From Bacillus sp. EAC (GTDB taxonomy: Bacteria; Bacillota; Bacilli; Bacillales; Bacillaceae_G), in assembly GCF_002156875.1 (NCBI RefSeq), contig NZ_NCSY01000004.1:1-64000 (forward strand): a DNA stretch of 64,000 bases, given 5' to 3'. The notes under the pieces were generated by a model, which saw only the letters and a list, made by a program, of their open reading frames with translations, was not told where the DNA came from and did not search any database. Position 1 is the stretch's first letter, and each line of letters starts with the position of its first letter. This document shows positions 9,274-16,328 of the stretch, one piece after another. The translations under genes were made by a program, and so were the position numbers.

Positions 9274-9846
9274 ATGAATTATGCTCCAAATATGTATCCA
9301 TATCAATATCATTATCCTTATTATTATTATGTACCACTGTATAACCATAATAGACAGTTTGGTTACTGGACTAATCCTTTTGGGGTGGAATACGTAAACA
9401 GATATGGCTTTTTTCAACCATCGAGTGGTGATGTCAGCATTATGTTAAAAGATTATGGAGCAAAACCGTTTGTGGTTAATATCAATGAAGCTACTAAACA
9501 AAACAATACGTACCGTACTGCATTATGGACTGGAACGCACTTGCAAGTTACCTTAATGAGTCTCAATGTTGGCGAAGATATAGGTTTGGAAATACACCCC
9601 AATGTTGATCAATTCTTACGTGTTGAACAGGGGCAGGGGATAGTTCAAATGGGAAAGAGTAAAGATAAGTTAGATTTTAAAAGTAATGTCAATGATGATA
9701 CTGCAATAATGGTACCTGCTGGAACATGGCACAATGTAATCAATATAGGGAATACTCCGTTAAAACTTTACTCAATATACGCACCTCCTAATCATCCATT
9801 CGGTACTATTCATGTAACCAAAGCAGATGCAATGACTGAGGAATGA
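9274..9846 (+). CDS. cupin-domain protein, Tyr-rich N-terminus
   Basis: 190 aa. Residues 1-35 are dominated by Tyr, Pro, His and Asn, as in spore coat proteins. Residues about 85-170 form a single cupin: motif 1 GEDIGLEIHPNVDQFLRVEQG (His and Glu ligands; written here from 20 of its residues onward as GEDIGLEIHP...EQG) and motif 2 PAGTWHNVIN (His), so a metal site is likely. RBS is a modest AAGGGAT. A mother-cell coat role is inference from composition. It sits alone between yhbH and a duplicated yhbH 3' end, so it looks like an insertion or duplication product. Confidence 0.75.
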   Translation: MNYAPNMYPYQYHYPYYYYVPLYNHNRQFGYWTNPFGVEYVNRYGFFQPSSGDVSIMLKDYGAKPFVVNINEATKQNNTYRTALWTGTHLQVTLMSLNVGEDIGLEIHPNVDQFLRVEQGQGIVQMGKSKDKLDFKSNVNDDTAIMVPAGTWHNVINIGNTPLKLYSIYAPPNHPFGTIHVTKADAMTEE

Positions 9847-9873
9847 AGTAAAAGTCATTACAAGCTTGGTTTA

Positions 9874-9954
9874 TTACATCTTAAAGCAGAAATCTGATGG
9901 TTCCATTCGATGAAGAGTTTCTTTACACGAGAGCATGAGAAAGCAGCGAAATAG
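9874..9954 (+). pseudogene. duplicated 3' end of yhbH (frameshifted fragment)
   Basis: 81 nt nearly identical to 8911-8992 of yhbH, including TCTTAAAGCAGAAATCTGATG, TTCCATTCGATGAAGAG and GAGCATGAGAAAGC. One base is missing after CTGATG relative to yhbH, so the frame is broken. It is followed by a copy of the yhbH-type terminator. Confidence 0.85.
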
Positions 9955-9994
9955 AAGCATAAAAATGGAAGTACTAAAGTAAATAGATCGTAAG

Positions 9995-10032
9995 GAAACA
10001 GAAAAGCCCAATAGAGGGTTTTTCTGTTTTTA
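9995..10032 (+). terminator. terminator after yhbH fragment
   Basis: AAACAGAAAAGCCC / GAGGGTTTTTCTGTTTTT, similar to the true yhbH terminator. Confidence 0.75.
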
Positions 10033-10139
10033 TTGTCATAAAGAAATTGATGATTAATTATTTTTATAACAAGTGGACAGATGGCTTGATAGTGATGGTA
10101 CGAAATGTGAGGTTAGAAAAAATACATAAAAATCTCTTA

Positions 10140-10176
10140 TTTTCATTTTCCTTTCATAATTATATGGGAATATAAT
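10140..10176 (+). promoter_or_regulatory. direct-repeat operator and -10 of the COG4705 gene
   Basis: TTTTCAT (10140-10146) and CTTTCAT (10151-10157) are spaced 11 bp, with TATAAT at 10171-10176. The same repeat geometry precedes three other envelope genes in this window. Confidence 0.5.
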
Positions 10177-10211
10177 TTTGTAATTTAAATCAAGTTGAAA
10201 GGAATTTAAAT

Positions 10212-11417
10212 ATGGTAACTAACGAAAATAAAATGAAAGTTTTACTTAGTAAGGTTCCAGAAGTTACTATTTTCTTCTGGATAATCAAAGTTTTATGTAC
10301 GACCGTCGGTGAAACATTTGCTGATTTTCTGAATTTTAACCTTGGATTTGGTTTAGGACGCACTACTTTAATTATGGGAATTGCATTTTTAATCGCATTG
10401 TTTTTTCAGTTCAAAGCAACTAAATATGTTTCAAGCATCTATTGGATTACAGTTGTACTGATAAGTGTATTTGGAACACTGGTAACTGATAATTTGACAG
10501 ACGCAATGGGAGTTCCACTCGAGACTAGTACAATAGTTTTCTCAGTGTTACTAGGATTAACTTTTATTCTTTGGTATCTTAGTGAAAAAACACTTTCAAT
10601 ACACTCAATTTTCACAAGAAAAAGGGAAGTTTTTTATTGGCTTGCCATTCTTTTCACATTTGCACTTGGAACGGCAGTCGGAGATTTATATTCAGAACAA
10701 TTAGGTTTTGGCTATTTTAACACGGGAATAACAGTTATTATTATCATACTTTGTGTATTTTTTGCATGGAAATTCTTAAAGCTTGATGGTATTTTAGCTT
10801 TTTGGGTTGCGTATATTCTTACTCGACCACTCGGAGCTTCATTAGGTGACTACCTATCCCAACCAAAGGTTAATGGCGGATTAGGATTAGGGACAACAGT
10901 TACTAGTGCAATTTTTCTTATAGCAATTTTAGCGATAATCGTTTTCCTTGCCGTTACAAAAATTGATATATCAGCTAAAAATGAATCAGCAGATACAAGT
11001 GAAGCAAATAGAAGCAGGAAAAATGTTTTAATACAAACTATTGCAGTACTTTGTATCTTCTTAGTTGCAGGTGTTGGCGGATACGTTTGGCGCAGTAATA
11101 ATCTAGCTTCGCAAACTAATACTTCTCAAACTACATTAGCTGGACAACTAACTGATTTTGTTAAAATTGAAAATGATATGCTAAAAGATGTGAATTCAAA
11201 AGACTTTACTACAGCTAAAAAAGGTGCCGACAATTTAGAACATCAGTGGGATACATCAGAGGCTAAACTTAGAAATACAGATGGTAAAACTTGGACCAAA
11301 ATTGATGGAACTATTGACGTTGTATTAGCTGCGGTTCGTAATTCAAATCCTGATACAAGCAAGTGTAAAACTGCACTAAACAATTCGCTTAGTGTAATAA
11401 ACGGAGCAAATAAATAA
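10212..11417 (+). CDS. COG4705-type membrane-anchored protein with extra C-terminal domain
   Basis: 401 aa. The N-terminal 255 residues are a polytopic membrane protein of the uncharacterised COG4705 family (conserved VPEVTIFFWIIKVLCTTVGE start and repeated G(D/E)xxxD motifs such as TAVGDLYSEQLGFG and ASLGDYLSQP), with two similar halves. After a charged linker (about 255-280) comes one more TM helix and a soluble C-terminal domain of about 105 aa with Gln/Thr/Lys-rich helices (QLTDFVKIENDML...). Function unknown. AAAGGA lies upstream of the ATG. Transcribed alone; ends in a terminator. Confidence 0.75.
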   Translation: MVTNENKMKVLLSKVPEVTIFFWIIKVLCTTVGETFADFLNFNLGFGLGRTTLIMGIAFLIALFFQFKATKYVSSIYWITVVLISVFGTLVTDNLTDAMGVPLETSTIVFSVLLGLTFILWYLSEKTLSIHSIFTRKREVFYWLAILFTFALGTAVGDLYSEQLGFGYFNTGITVIIIILCVFFAWKFLKLDGILAFWVAYILTRPLGASLGDYLSQPKVNGGLGLGTTVTSAIFLIAILAIIVFLAVTKIDISAKNESADTSEANRSRKNVLIQTIAVLCIFLVAGVGGYVWRSNNLASQTNTSQTTLAGQLTDFVKIENDMLKDVNSKDFTTAKKGADNLEHQWDTSEAKLRNTDGKTWTKIDGTIDVVLAAVRNSNPDTSKCKTALNNSLSVINGANK

Positions 11418-11423
11418 TCACTT

Positions 11424-11453
11424 TAGGAATCGCTACTAGCGGTTCCTTTTTGG
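11424..11453 (+). terminator. terminator of COG4705 gene
   Basis: GGAATCGCT / AGCGGTTCC hairpin with TTTTT. Confidence 0.75.
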
Positions 11454-11627
11454 GTATGAGGATAAAGTGCATTTGGAGGGTGGGATTGCTGCATTTGTAT
11501 ATTTTAAAGCAAGTGTAGCAATAAATTATAGATAAATAGACTTAATAAAATCATCCAAATATGATTCTTTAATAACGATATAGATTTAACAATTTAGAAT
11601 AAACTCTTGATCTATTGAACAATAATA

Positions 11628-11653
11628 GGACAAATTCGTTAGCGAATTTGTCC
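11628..11653. other. perfect 11-bp hairpin in a 470-bp gap
   Basis: GGACAAATTCG / CGAATTTGTCC with TTAG loop, followed by TTAAAAT. Could be a terminator for the reverse-strand HxlR gene or a decayed element. The rest of 11454-11920 shows no gene. Confidence 0.4.
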
Positions 11654-11920
11654 TTAAAATACTTAATAATGTAGTATATTTCTTATTTAACTAACAATCA
11701 AACAGGTGTACAAAACCAGATAGAAACAATAACATTGTTGCTATAAATATTGTCAGATGCAGTTAATCTTGATTGAGTTCAATGGTTAGCTACGAAAGAT
11801 AATAGTAATATTCAAGATTTCTTGTAGTATGAATATTATGGAGTAGCTAATCAATTTTATTAAGACGACTAAAGCCAATCCAAGCCAAGATATGGTTCTA
11901 AACTGAATAATGGATAAATA

Positions 11921-12271
11921 TTATTTACTTCTTACTTCTTCCCCATAAAGCTCCTTTAAGTGTACTAGATGAGATGTTCCCCAATGGTGCATTGATTCTA
12001 AAAGAGGCATTAAACCTTTGCCGTATTTAGAAATTGAATATTCAACTTTAGGTGGAATTTGAGCATATACTTTACGATTGATAATATCGTGATATTCTAA
12101 TTCTCTAAGTTGTGTAGTCAGCATCTTTTTTGTAATTTCAGGTACTAATCGTTGTAGTTCACTAAAGCGTAATGTTTCATTTTCAATAATATGAAATAGT
12201 ATGACAGGTTTCCATTTTCCCACAAGTATATCTAAAGCTGTTTCAATCGTTCCCGCACATTCTTTAGCCAT
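11921..12271 (-). CDS. HxlR-family winged-helix regulator
   Basis: 116 aa. Typical HxlR/MarR-like HTH: LVGKWKPVILFHI, LRFSELQRLVPEITKKMLTTQL, and the wing with QIPPKVEYSISKYG. A conserved Cys at position 5 matches the redox-sensing Cys6 of YodB/CatR/HypR, regulators that respond to quinones, diamide or electrophiles. Divergent from an NADPH-FMN reductase, as yodB is linked to azoreductase/nitroreductase genes in Bacillus. It probably represses that gene and the DoxX gene at 13283 through the shared element at 12297 and 13156. Confidence 0.88.
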   Translation of the reverse strand: MAKECAGTIETALDILVGKWKPVILFHIIENETLRFSELQRLVPEITKKMLTTQLRELEYHDIINRKVYAQIPPKVEYSISKYGKGLMPLLESMHHWGTSHLVHLKELYGEEVRSK

Positions 12272-12296
12272 TTAATTACCTCCCGCTAATGGTTTC

Positions 12297-12340
12297 TTTT
12301 TGTATACTATGTCACATTAAAGTGTCTACTTCTAAATTAG
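12297..12340. promoter_or_regulatory. shared operator/promoter element, copy 1
   Basis: TTTTGTATACTATGTCACAT then AAGTGTCTACTTCTAA. Nearly identical to 13156-13200 upstream of doxX (about 38 of 44 positions). Lies between the divergent hxlR and FMN reductase genes. Partial dyads GTATAC and TAGTxxxCTA resemble known HxlR-family operators (TACTATnnnnnnAAGTA style). Confidence 0.7.
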
Positions 12341-12399
12341 TTTCTTTGGGATTATTATAACAGTAGTAATAAATTTTAAACAAGGAGGATGAAGAAACA

Positions 12400-12948
12400 A
12401 TGTCAAATGGAAATCTTACAATTGGAATTATTTTAGGAAGTACGCGACAAGGAAGAGTTAGCCCTCAAGTTGGTGAATGGGTGAAAGGGATTGCTGAACA
12501 ACGTGGTGATGCTAATTATGAAATAGTCGATATTGCTGAATTCAATTTACCATTTCTAGGAACAACTGATGGAACAGAGCCAGGAATTAAAGCTTGGTCT
12601 GAAAAACTAACTAGTTTAGATGGATTTGTTTTTGTAGTCCAAGAGTATAACCATAGTATTTCAGGAGCATTGAAAAATGCGATTGATTTTGCAAGAGATG
12701 AATGGGCGAATAAGGCAGCAGGTATTGTAAGCTACGGTTCAACAGGTGGTGCTCGAGCAGCTGAGCATCTACGTGGCATCCTAGGAGAAGTACAAATTGC
12801 AGACGTAAGGGTTCATCCAACATTTTCTTTATTCACAGATTTTGAGAACTTTACTACGTTTAAACCATCAGATTTACATAAAAAAAATGTCAATGATATG
12901 CTGAAACAAGTTGTGGCTTGGAGTGGAGCATTAAAAACGTTACGATAA
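12400..12948 (+). CDS. NADPH-dependent FMN reductase (azoreductase-like)
   Basis: 182 aa flavodoxin-like reductase. FMN-binding loop GSTRQGRVSPQVGEW near the N-terminus (residues 11-25), and the family motif PEYN is replaced by VQEYNHSISGALKNAIDF (residues about 82-99); GSTGGARAAEHLR at about 111-123 completes the flavin site. Likely a cytosolic quinone/azo reductase protecting against electrophiles. RBS AAGGAGGAT. Regulated by the divergent HxlR protein (inference from operator). Confidence 0.88.
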   Translation: MSNGNLTIGIILGSTRQGRVSPQVGEWVKGIAEQRGDANYEIVDIAEFNLPFLGTTDGTEPGIKAWSEKLTSLDGFVFVVQEYNHSISGALKNAIDFARDEWANKAAGIVSYGSTGGARAAEHLRGILGEVQIADVRVHPTFSLFTDFENFTTFKPSDLHKKNVNDMLKQVVAWSGALKTLR

Positions 12949-12960
12949 AATTGATTTGAA

Positions 12961-12998
12961 GGAAAGAGGGATACATTTTTATCTCTCTTTCTTTTTTA
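12961..12998 (+). terminator. terminator of FMN reductase gene
   Basis: GAAAGAGGGAT / ATCTCTCTTTC then TTTTTT. Confidence 0.8.
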
Positions 12999-13155
12999 GT
13001 TTTCGTAAAAATTTATTGCAGGAGTCTCGTATCTTCAGATCCTATCAATTTCTTTTTGCAGTAACAAAACCTATAACAAATCAACGCTGTATAGGAGAAT
13101 AGCCTTTTATTTATTAAATATTGTATTAATTTCCCCATCATTCCTTAAGGTATCC

Positions 13156-13200
13156 TTTTGTATACTATGACACATTATAGTAACTACTTCTAATAATTAG
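13156..13200 (+). promoter_or_regulatory. shared operator/promoter element, copy 2
   Basis: TTTTGTATACTATGACACAT then TAGTAACTACTTCTAA, matching the element between hxlR and the FMN reductase gene. Lies about 80 nt upstream of doxX. Confidence 0.7.
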
Positions 13201-13282
13201 TTATAGATAATATAATTTCTTTAGGTATTAAAATGAAACCAAAATGATTAAACAAACTCATTTAATAAGGAGGGGTTATTTT

Positions 13283-13636
13283 ATGAATATCGCCTTATGG
13301 ATTGTTCAAATAATTTTAGCATTAATGTTTTTGATGGCTGGGTTAACGAAAGCATTTCAATATGAAAAAGCGAAATCAAGCTTACCTTGGGTAAAAGATT
13401 ATTCAAAGGGTTTTGTTACATTTATCGGCATTTCAGAATTACTTGGAGCAATTGGATTAATTATACCTTTTGCAACAGGAATCGCACCGATATTAACACC
13501 AATTGCTGCTTTAGCACTTGGATTGGTCATGCTTTTTGCTGCTGTGTTTCATGCGAAGAGAAAAGAAAATGCGGCAATAGGAATGAATATTATTCTAATT
13601 GCGTTAGCAATATTTGTGGCAATTGGTCGTTGGTAA
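13283..13636 (+). CDS. DoxX-family membrane protein
   Basis: 117 aa, four transmembrane helices of the DoxX family, with the conserved FLMAGLTKAFQ and GISELLGAIGLIIP segments. In other bacteria DoxX-like proteins act with quinone or thiol redox enzymes. The start at 13283 follows AAGGAGGGG; an upstream in-frame ATG lacks a site. Carries the same upstream element as the FMN reductase gene, so the two probably respond together to electrophile stress. Confidence 0.85.
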   Translation: MNIALWIVQIILALMFLMAGLTKAFQYEKAKSSLPWVKDYSKGFVTFIGISELLGAIGLIIPFATGIAPILTPIAALALGLVMLFAAVFHAKRKENAAIGMNIILIALAIFVAIGRW

Positions 13637-13719
13637 GAGCGGAAATAATTTGGACCCCATCAATAGTTATTGGTTAAGTTTCCCTTTTTAATGGAAAGCA
13701 GTTTGGATGATTCAATAGA

Positions 13720-13752
13720 GAAAAAGGTGCGCAATTTGCTCACCTTTTTTTG
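13720..13752 (+). terminator. terminator of doxX gene
   Basis: AAAAAGGTG / CACCTTTTTT hairpin. Confidence 0.8.
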
Positions 13753-13934
13753 TGTAAAAAACACTGAAAATTAATTAAGTTGAATAATACATACGAAATA
13801 GATAATGCTATATATTAAATGGAAAATATTTGGATTTTACTATGTGGAGTAATTAATATAGTGTGAATGTTGTAGACTTAAATCGATAAGCTAAGATTTT
13901 TGTAACCGGATTAATCATTATTTAGGAGAAAATT

Positions 13935-14501
13935 ATGACATTTGATGATATTGCCCAATTACTGATTACTTATAAAGATTATGCCATTGTATTAAGCATC
14001 TTAATTAATATACTGATCAGCATAATTGGGGTAGTTCCTAGCTGGTTTCTTACAGCAATTAATATTAAACTTTTTGGGATAACAGGTGGTTTTTTAGTAT
14101 CTTATATTGGAGAACTCTCTGGAACGATGGTTGCTTTCTTTTTATATAGATTTGGATTTCAAAATAGATTTAAGAAAAATTCAAGTAAATTTAAGTATTT
14201 ACAAAAGCTTTTAAGTTTAGAAGGTAAAGAGTCTTTTTACGCGGTTCTTTCTTTACGTTTAATTCCATTTATACCATCTAGTTTAATTACTTTATTTGCT
14301 GCGTTTGGAAAAGTTACATTAAAAAATTTCTTTTTGGCCAGTTTGATTGGTAAAATACCAGTTTTAATCCTTGAAACATATTCTGTAAATCAAGTATTAG
14401 AATTCACTTTGTTTGGTAAAATCCTAATCTGCATAATTTTAGCTGGAATAATTATTTATTTTTATAAAAATAGAACTAAAGTATTTGGAAATAGTAATTA
14501 A
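13935..14501 (+). CDS. TVP38/TMEM64 (VTT-domain) membrane protein
   Basis: 188 aa, five to six membrane segments of the VTT superfamily to which DedA also belongs. Signature pieces: VPSWFLTAINIKLFG, YIGELSGTMVAFFLYRFG and LSLRLIPFIPSSLITLFAAFG (R and Pro-rich re-entrant loop, quoted partly). Such proteins are implicated in lipid flipping or scrambling. RBS TAGGAGA. First of three VTT/DedA proteins in 12 kb. Confidence 0.82.
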   Translation: MTFDDIAQLLITYKDYAIVLSILINILISIIGVVPSWFLTAINIKLFGITGGFLVSYIGELSGTMVAFFLYRFGFQNRFKKNSSKFKYLQKLLSLEGKESFYAVLSLRLIPFIPSSLITLFAAFGKVTLKNFFLASLIGKIPVLILETYSVNQVLEFTLFGKILICIILAGIIIYFYKNRTKVFGNSN

Positions 14502-14608
14502 TCCTATTGGGAGATATAAAAAATAAGATTTAATCTGTGTTAATCAACTAACACGGCTTGGGATAATGTGAGTAGATACAAATGTAGTTCTAAATTCGTA
14601 GAAAATGA

Positions 14609-14649
14609 GAAACAGAAAAGCCAAGTAAAGCTATTTCTGTTTTTTTGTT
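14609..14649 (+). terminator. terminator of TVP38-family gene
   Basis: AAACAGAAA ... TTTCTGTTTTTTTG hairpin with AGC/GCT inner pairing. Confidence 0.75.
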
Positions 14650-14750
14650 TGTTTTAAGTTAAAATAGATGTCTTTTGAATAGATCATCCTTTACTTTAAA
14701 CACTTAATGTTCCATAAAGTTACAAATTTGTCCTAATATGTCGTATTAAT

Positions 14751-14784
14751 TTTTCATTGTATTTTCACTTTTCTTTTGTATGTT
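14751..14784 (+). promoter_or_regulatory. direct-repeat operator and -10 of the 4-His membrane gene
   Basis: TTTTCAT (14751-14757) and TTTTCAC (14762-14768) spaced 11 bp, then exactly 10 nt to TATGTT (14779-14784). Confidence 0.5.
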
Positions 14785-14842
14785 ATCTATTAATCGGAAT
14801 TAAGAAAAAAGAAATTCCTTTTTTATAGAAAGGATTGAATTT

Positions 14843-15412
14843 ATGTTAGTAAATTGGATCAGAAATAAAAATGAGAGGAAATTAATCTATTTAGCATTTA
14901 TTGTTTCGTTCATTATTTTCATTGCTGGATGGTGGACAATTGAGCATCGCTCTGCATTGTCAACTAATGTTCAATCTCACCTTCAAAATGGATATAATCA
15001 TTTGAAAGAATTTAATCCCTTGAAATCTTATGCCAAGAGCAAGGGCTCTCTCGGTCGACTTGGCGTTTTTACAGCATTTGCAATTTTCCCTATTTATTTT
15101 TTATTAAGAGTAAATAAATTAAATAATAAAAAAGAGTTAAAAAAATCACTTGCAAAGGTGTTGAAATGGGTTAAGTTACTCCATGTACCAATTTCATTGA
15201 TCACATTTGCATTAATCACAGTGCACTCGATTGTAATGACTTTTTATGAATGGAAGACAAATGCAGTTTATATATCAGGTGTAATCGCATATTTGCTTTT
15301 ACTTCCACTAGGTATATTTGGATTCTTACGATACAAAAGAAAAGATAAAAACTGGCACTACTATCTATCATTTGCAGTTGTTATCTCCATGTTAATCCAT
15401 ACTTTTATTTAA
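14843..15412 (+). CDS. polytopic membrane protein, possible b-type haem protein
   Basis: 189 aa. One N-terminal TM helix (about 14-32), an extracytoplasmic loop, then about five helices. The last four carry single histidines placed inside or at helix ends: LLHVP, TVHSI, WHYYL and LIHTFI, the pattern of bis-His haem ligation in ferric-reductase-like or DUF4405-like four-helix cytochromes. No close family was recognised, so haem binding is inference. RBS AAAGGAT. Single-gene transcript with its own terminator and a two-repeat operator upstream. Confidence 0.6.
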   Translation: MLVNWIRNKNERKLIYLAFIVSFIIFIAGWWTIEHRSALSTNVQSHLQNGYNHLKEFNPLKSYAKSKGSLGRLGVFTAFAIFPIYFLLRVNKLNNKKELKKSLAKVLKWVKLLHVPISLITFALITVHSIVMTFYEWKTNAVYISGVIAYLLLLPLGIFGFLRYKRKDKNWHYYLSFAVVISMLIHTFI

Positions 15413-15476
15413 AAAAGAAGTATTTTTTATTGGTGAAAAAATGAATTTACCTATTCAATAAATTATCATCCTAAAA

Positions 15477-15528
15477 AGATAAAAACAGAAAACCCAAATT
15501 GATGGCGTTTCTGCTTTTATCTTTTTTA
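15477..15528 (+). terminator. terminator
   Basis: GATAAAAACAGAAA ... TTTCTGCTTTTATC stem and T run. Confidence 0.8.
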
Positions 15529-15709
15529 TATTTAATTCGTTTATATTCTTATAAACTACTTTAGCTTTTCAACTAAGTTAAAAAGATTGTTGTTTTACTA
15601 ATAGGTTTTGGTTAAGTAAACTACTTTAATAAAATATGAAGAATAAAGCAAGAATAGATAGAAAATAATACTTAATTGGTGAGGAGTTTTCAAAATTAGG
15701 GGGGATACT

Positions 15710-16201
15710 TTGTACAATCAAATAGTAAAAGCTATACCCAATTTATTAACAATAGGAAATTTAGTTTGTGGTGTGCTTTCAATAACTTTAAATATGAATA
15801 GCTTATTAAAAGAAGCCTGCATTTTTATTTTTATTTCAGCCTTTTTTGATCTTTTAGACGGAAGAGTAGCTAGGAAATTAAAAGTTAATAGTGAATTTGG
15901 AGTAGAATTGGATTCCTTAGCTGATATTGTTAGTTTCGGAGTTGCTCCTGCACTTATATTCTATTCGATAGCTACTCCATCAATTTTGACTTCATTGGCA
16001 TTTATCCTTTTTCCTACGATGGGTGCGTTAAGATTAGCTAAATTTAGTGTTAAACCAACCATTGGGTATTTTAAAGGTTTACCTATTCCAGCTGCTGGAT
16101 TACCATTGGCTTTTATGGGATTGTTTTTATATAGCAATGCGTGGATTACCTTAATCCTAGCTATCTTAATGGTTAGTCCAATCAGAATAAAAAAACTTTA
16201 A
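15710..16201 (+). CDS. pssA: CDP-diacylglycerol-serine O-phosphatidyltransferase
   Basis: Makes phosphatidylserine, the precursor of phosphatidylethanolamine, at the membrane. 163 aa. The CDP-alcohol phosphotransferase signature D-G-x2-A-R-x8-G-x3-D-x3-D is complete in FDLLDGRVARKL plus GVELDSLAD (residues about 45-70). TTG start after AGGGGGGAT. In B. subtilis pssA is followed by ybfM (DedA) and psd; here the DedA gene is downstream but convergent and psd is absent from the window. Confidence 0.93.
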   Translation: MYNQIVKAIPNLLTIGNLVCGVLSITLNMNSLLKEACIFIFISAFFDLLDGRVARKLKVNSEFGVELDSLADIVSFGVAPALIFYSIATPSILTSLAFILFPTMGALRLAKFSVKPTIGYFKGLPIPAAGLPLAFMGLFLYSNAWITLILAILMVSPIRIKKL

Positions 16202-16244
16202 GTAGTTTATTAATCAAAATAAAGCTAGTATCCTTATCGTGAAA

Positions 16245-16289
16245 TACCCCGTAAATGGTTAGCACCAACTAACATTACGGGGTGTTTTT
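16245..16289. terminator. bidirectional terminator between pssA and the DedA-PAP2 gene
   Basis: ACCCCGTAAATGGTTAG / CTAACATTACGGGGT stem with T run on the + strand. Confidence 0.85.
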
Positions 16290-16328
16290 ATGACCAAATG
16301 TACATAGGATGAAAAGCTGCAACATCAC

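Noticed and set aside
9274-9954. Prophage or integrative element at the yhbH 3' end
   Set aside because: A tail duplication exists, but no integrase, excisionase or phage gene lies between the copies.
13387-13677. 96-codon forward frame rich in Cys and Asn overlapping the DoxX gene
   Set aside because: Out of frame with the well-supported DoxX gene, no ribosome binding site, composition typical of a shadow frame.
16021-16201. Truncation of pssA at its C-terminus
   Set aside because: 163 aa is slightly short, but gram-positive PssA proteins are of this size and the catalytic signature is complete.
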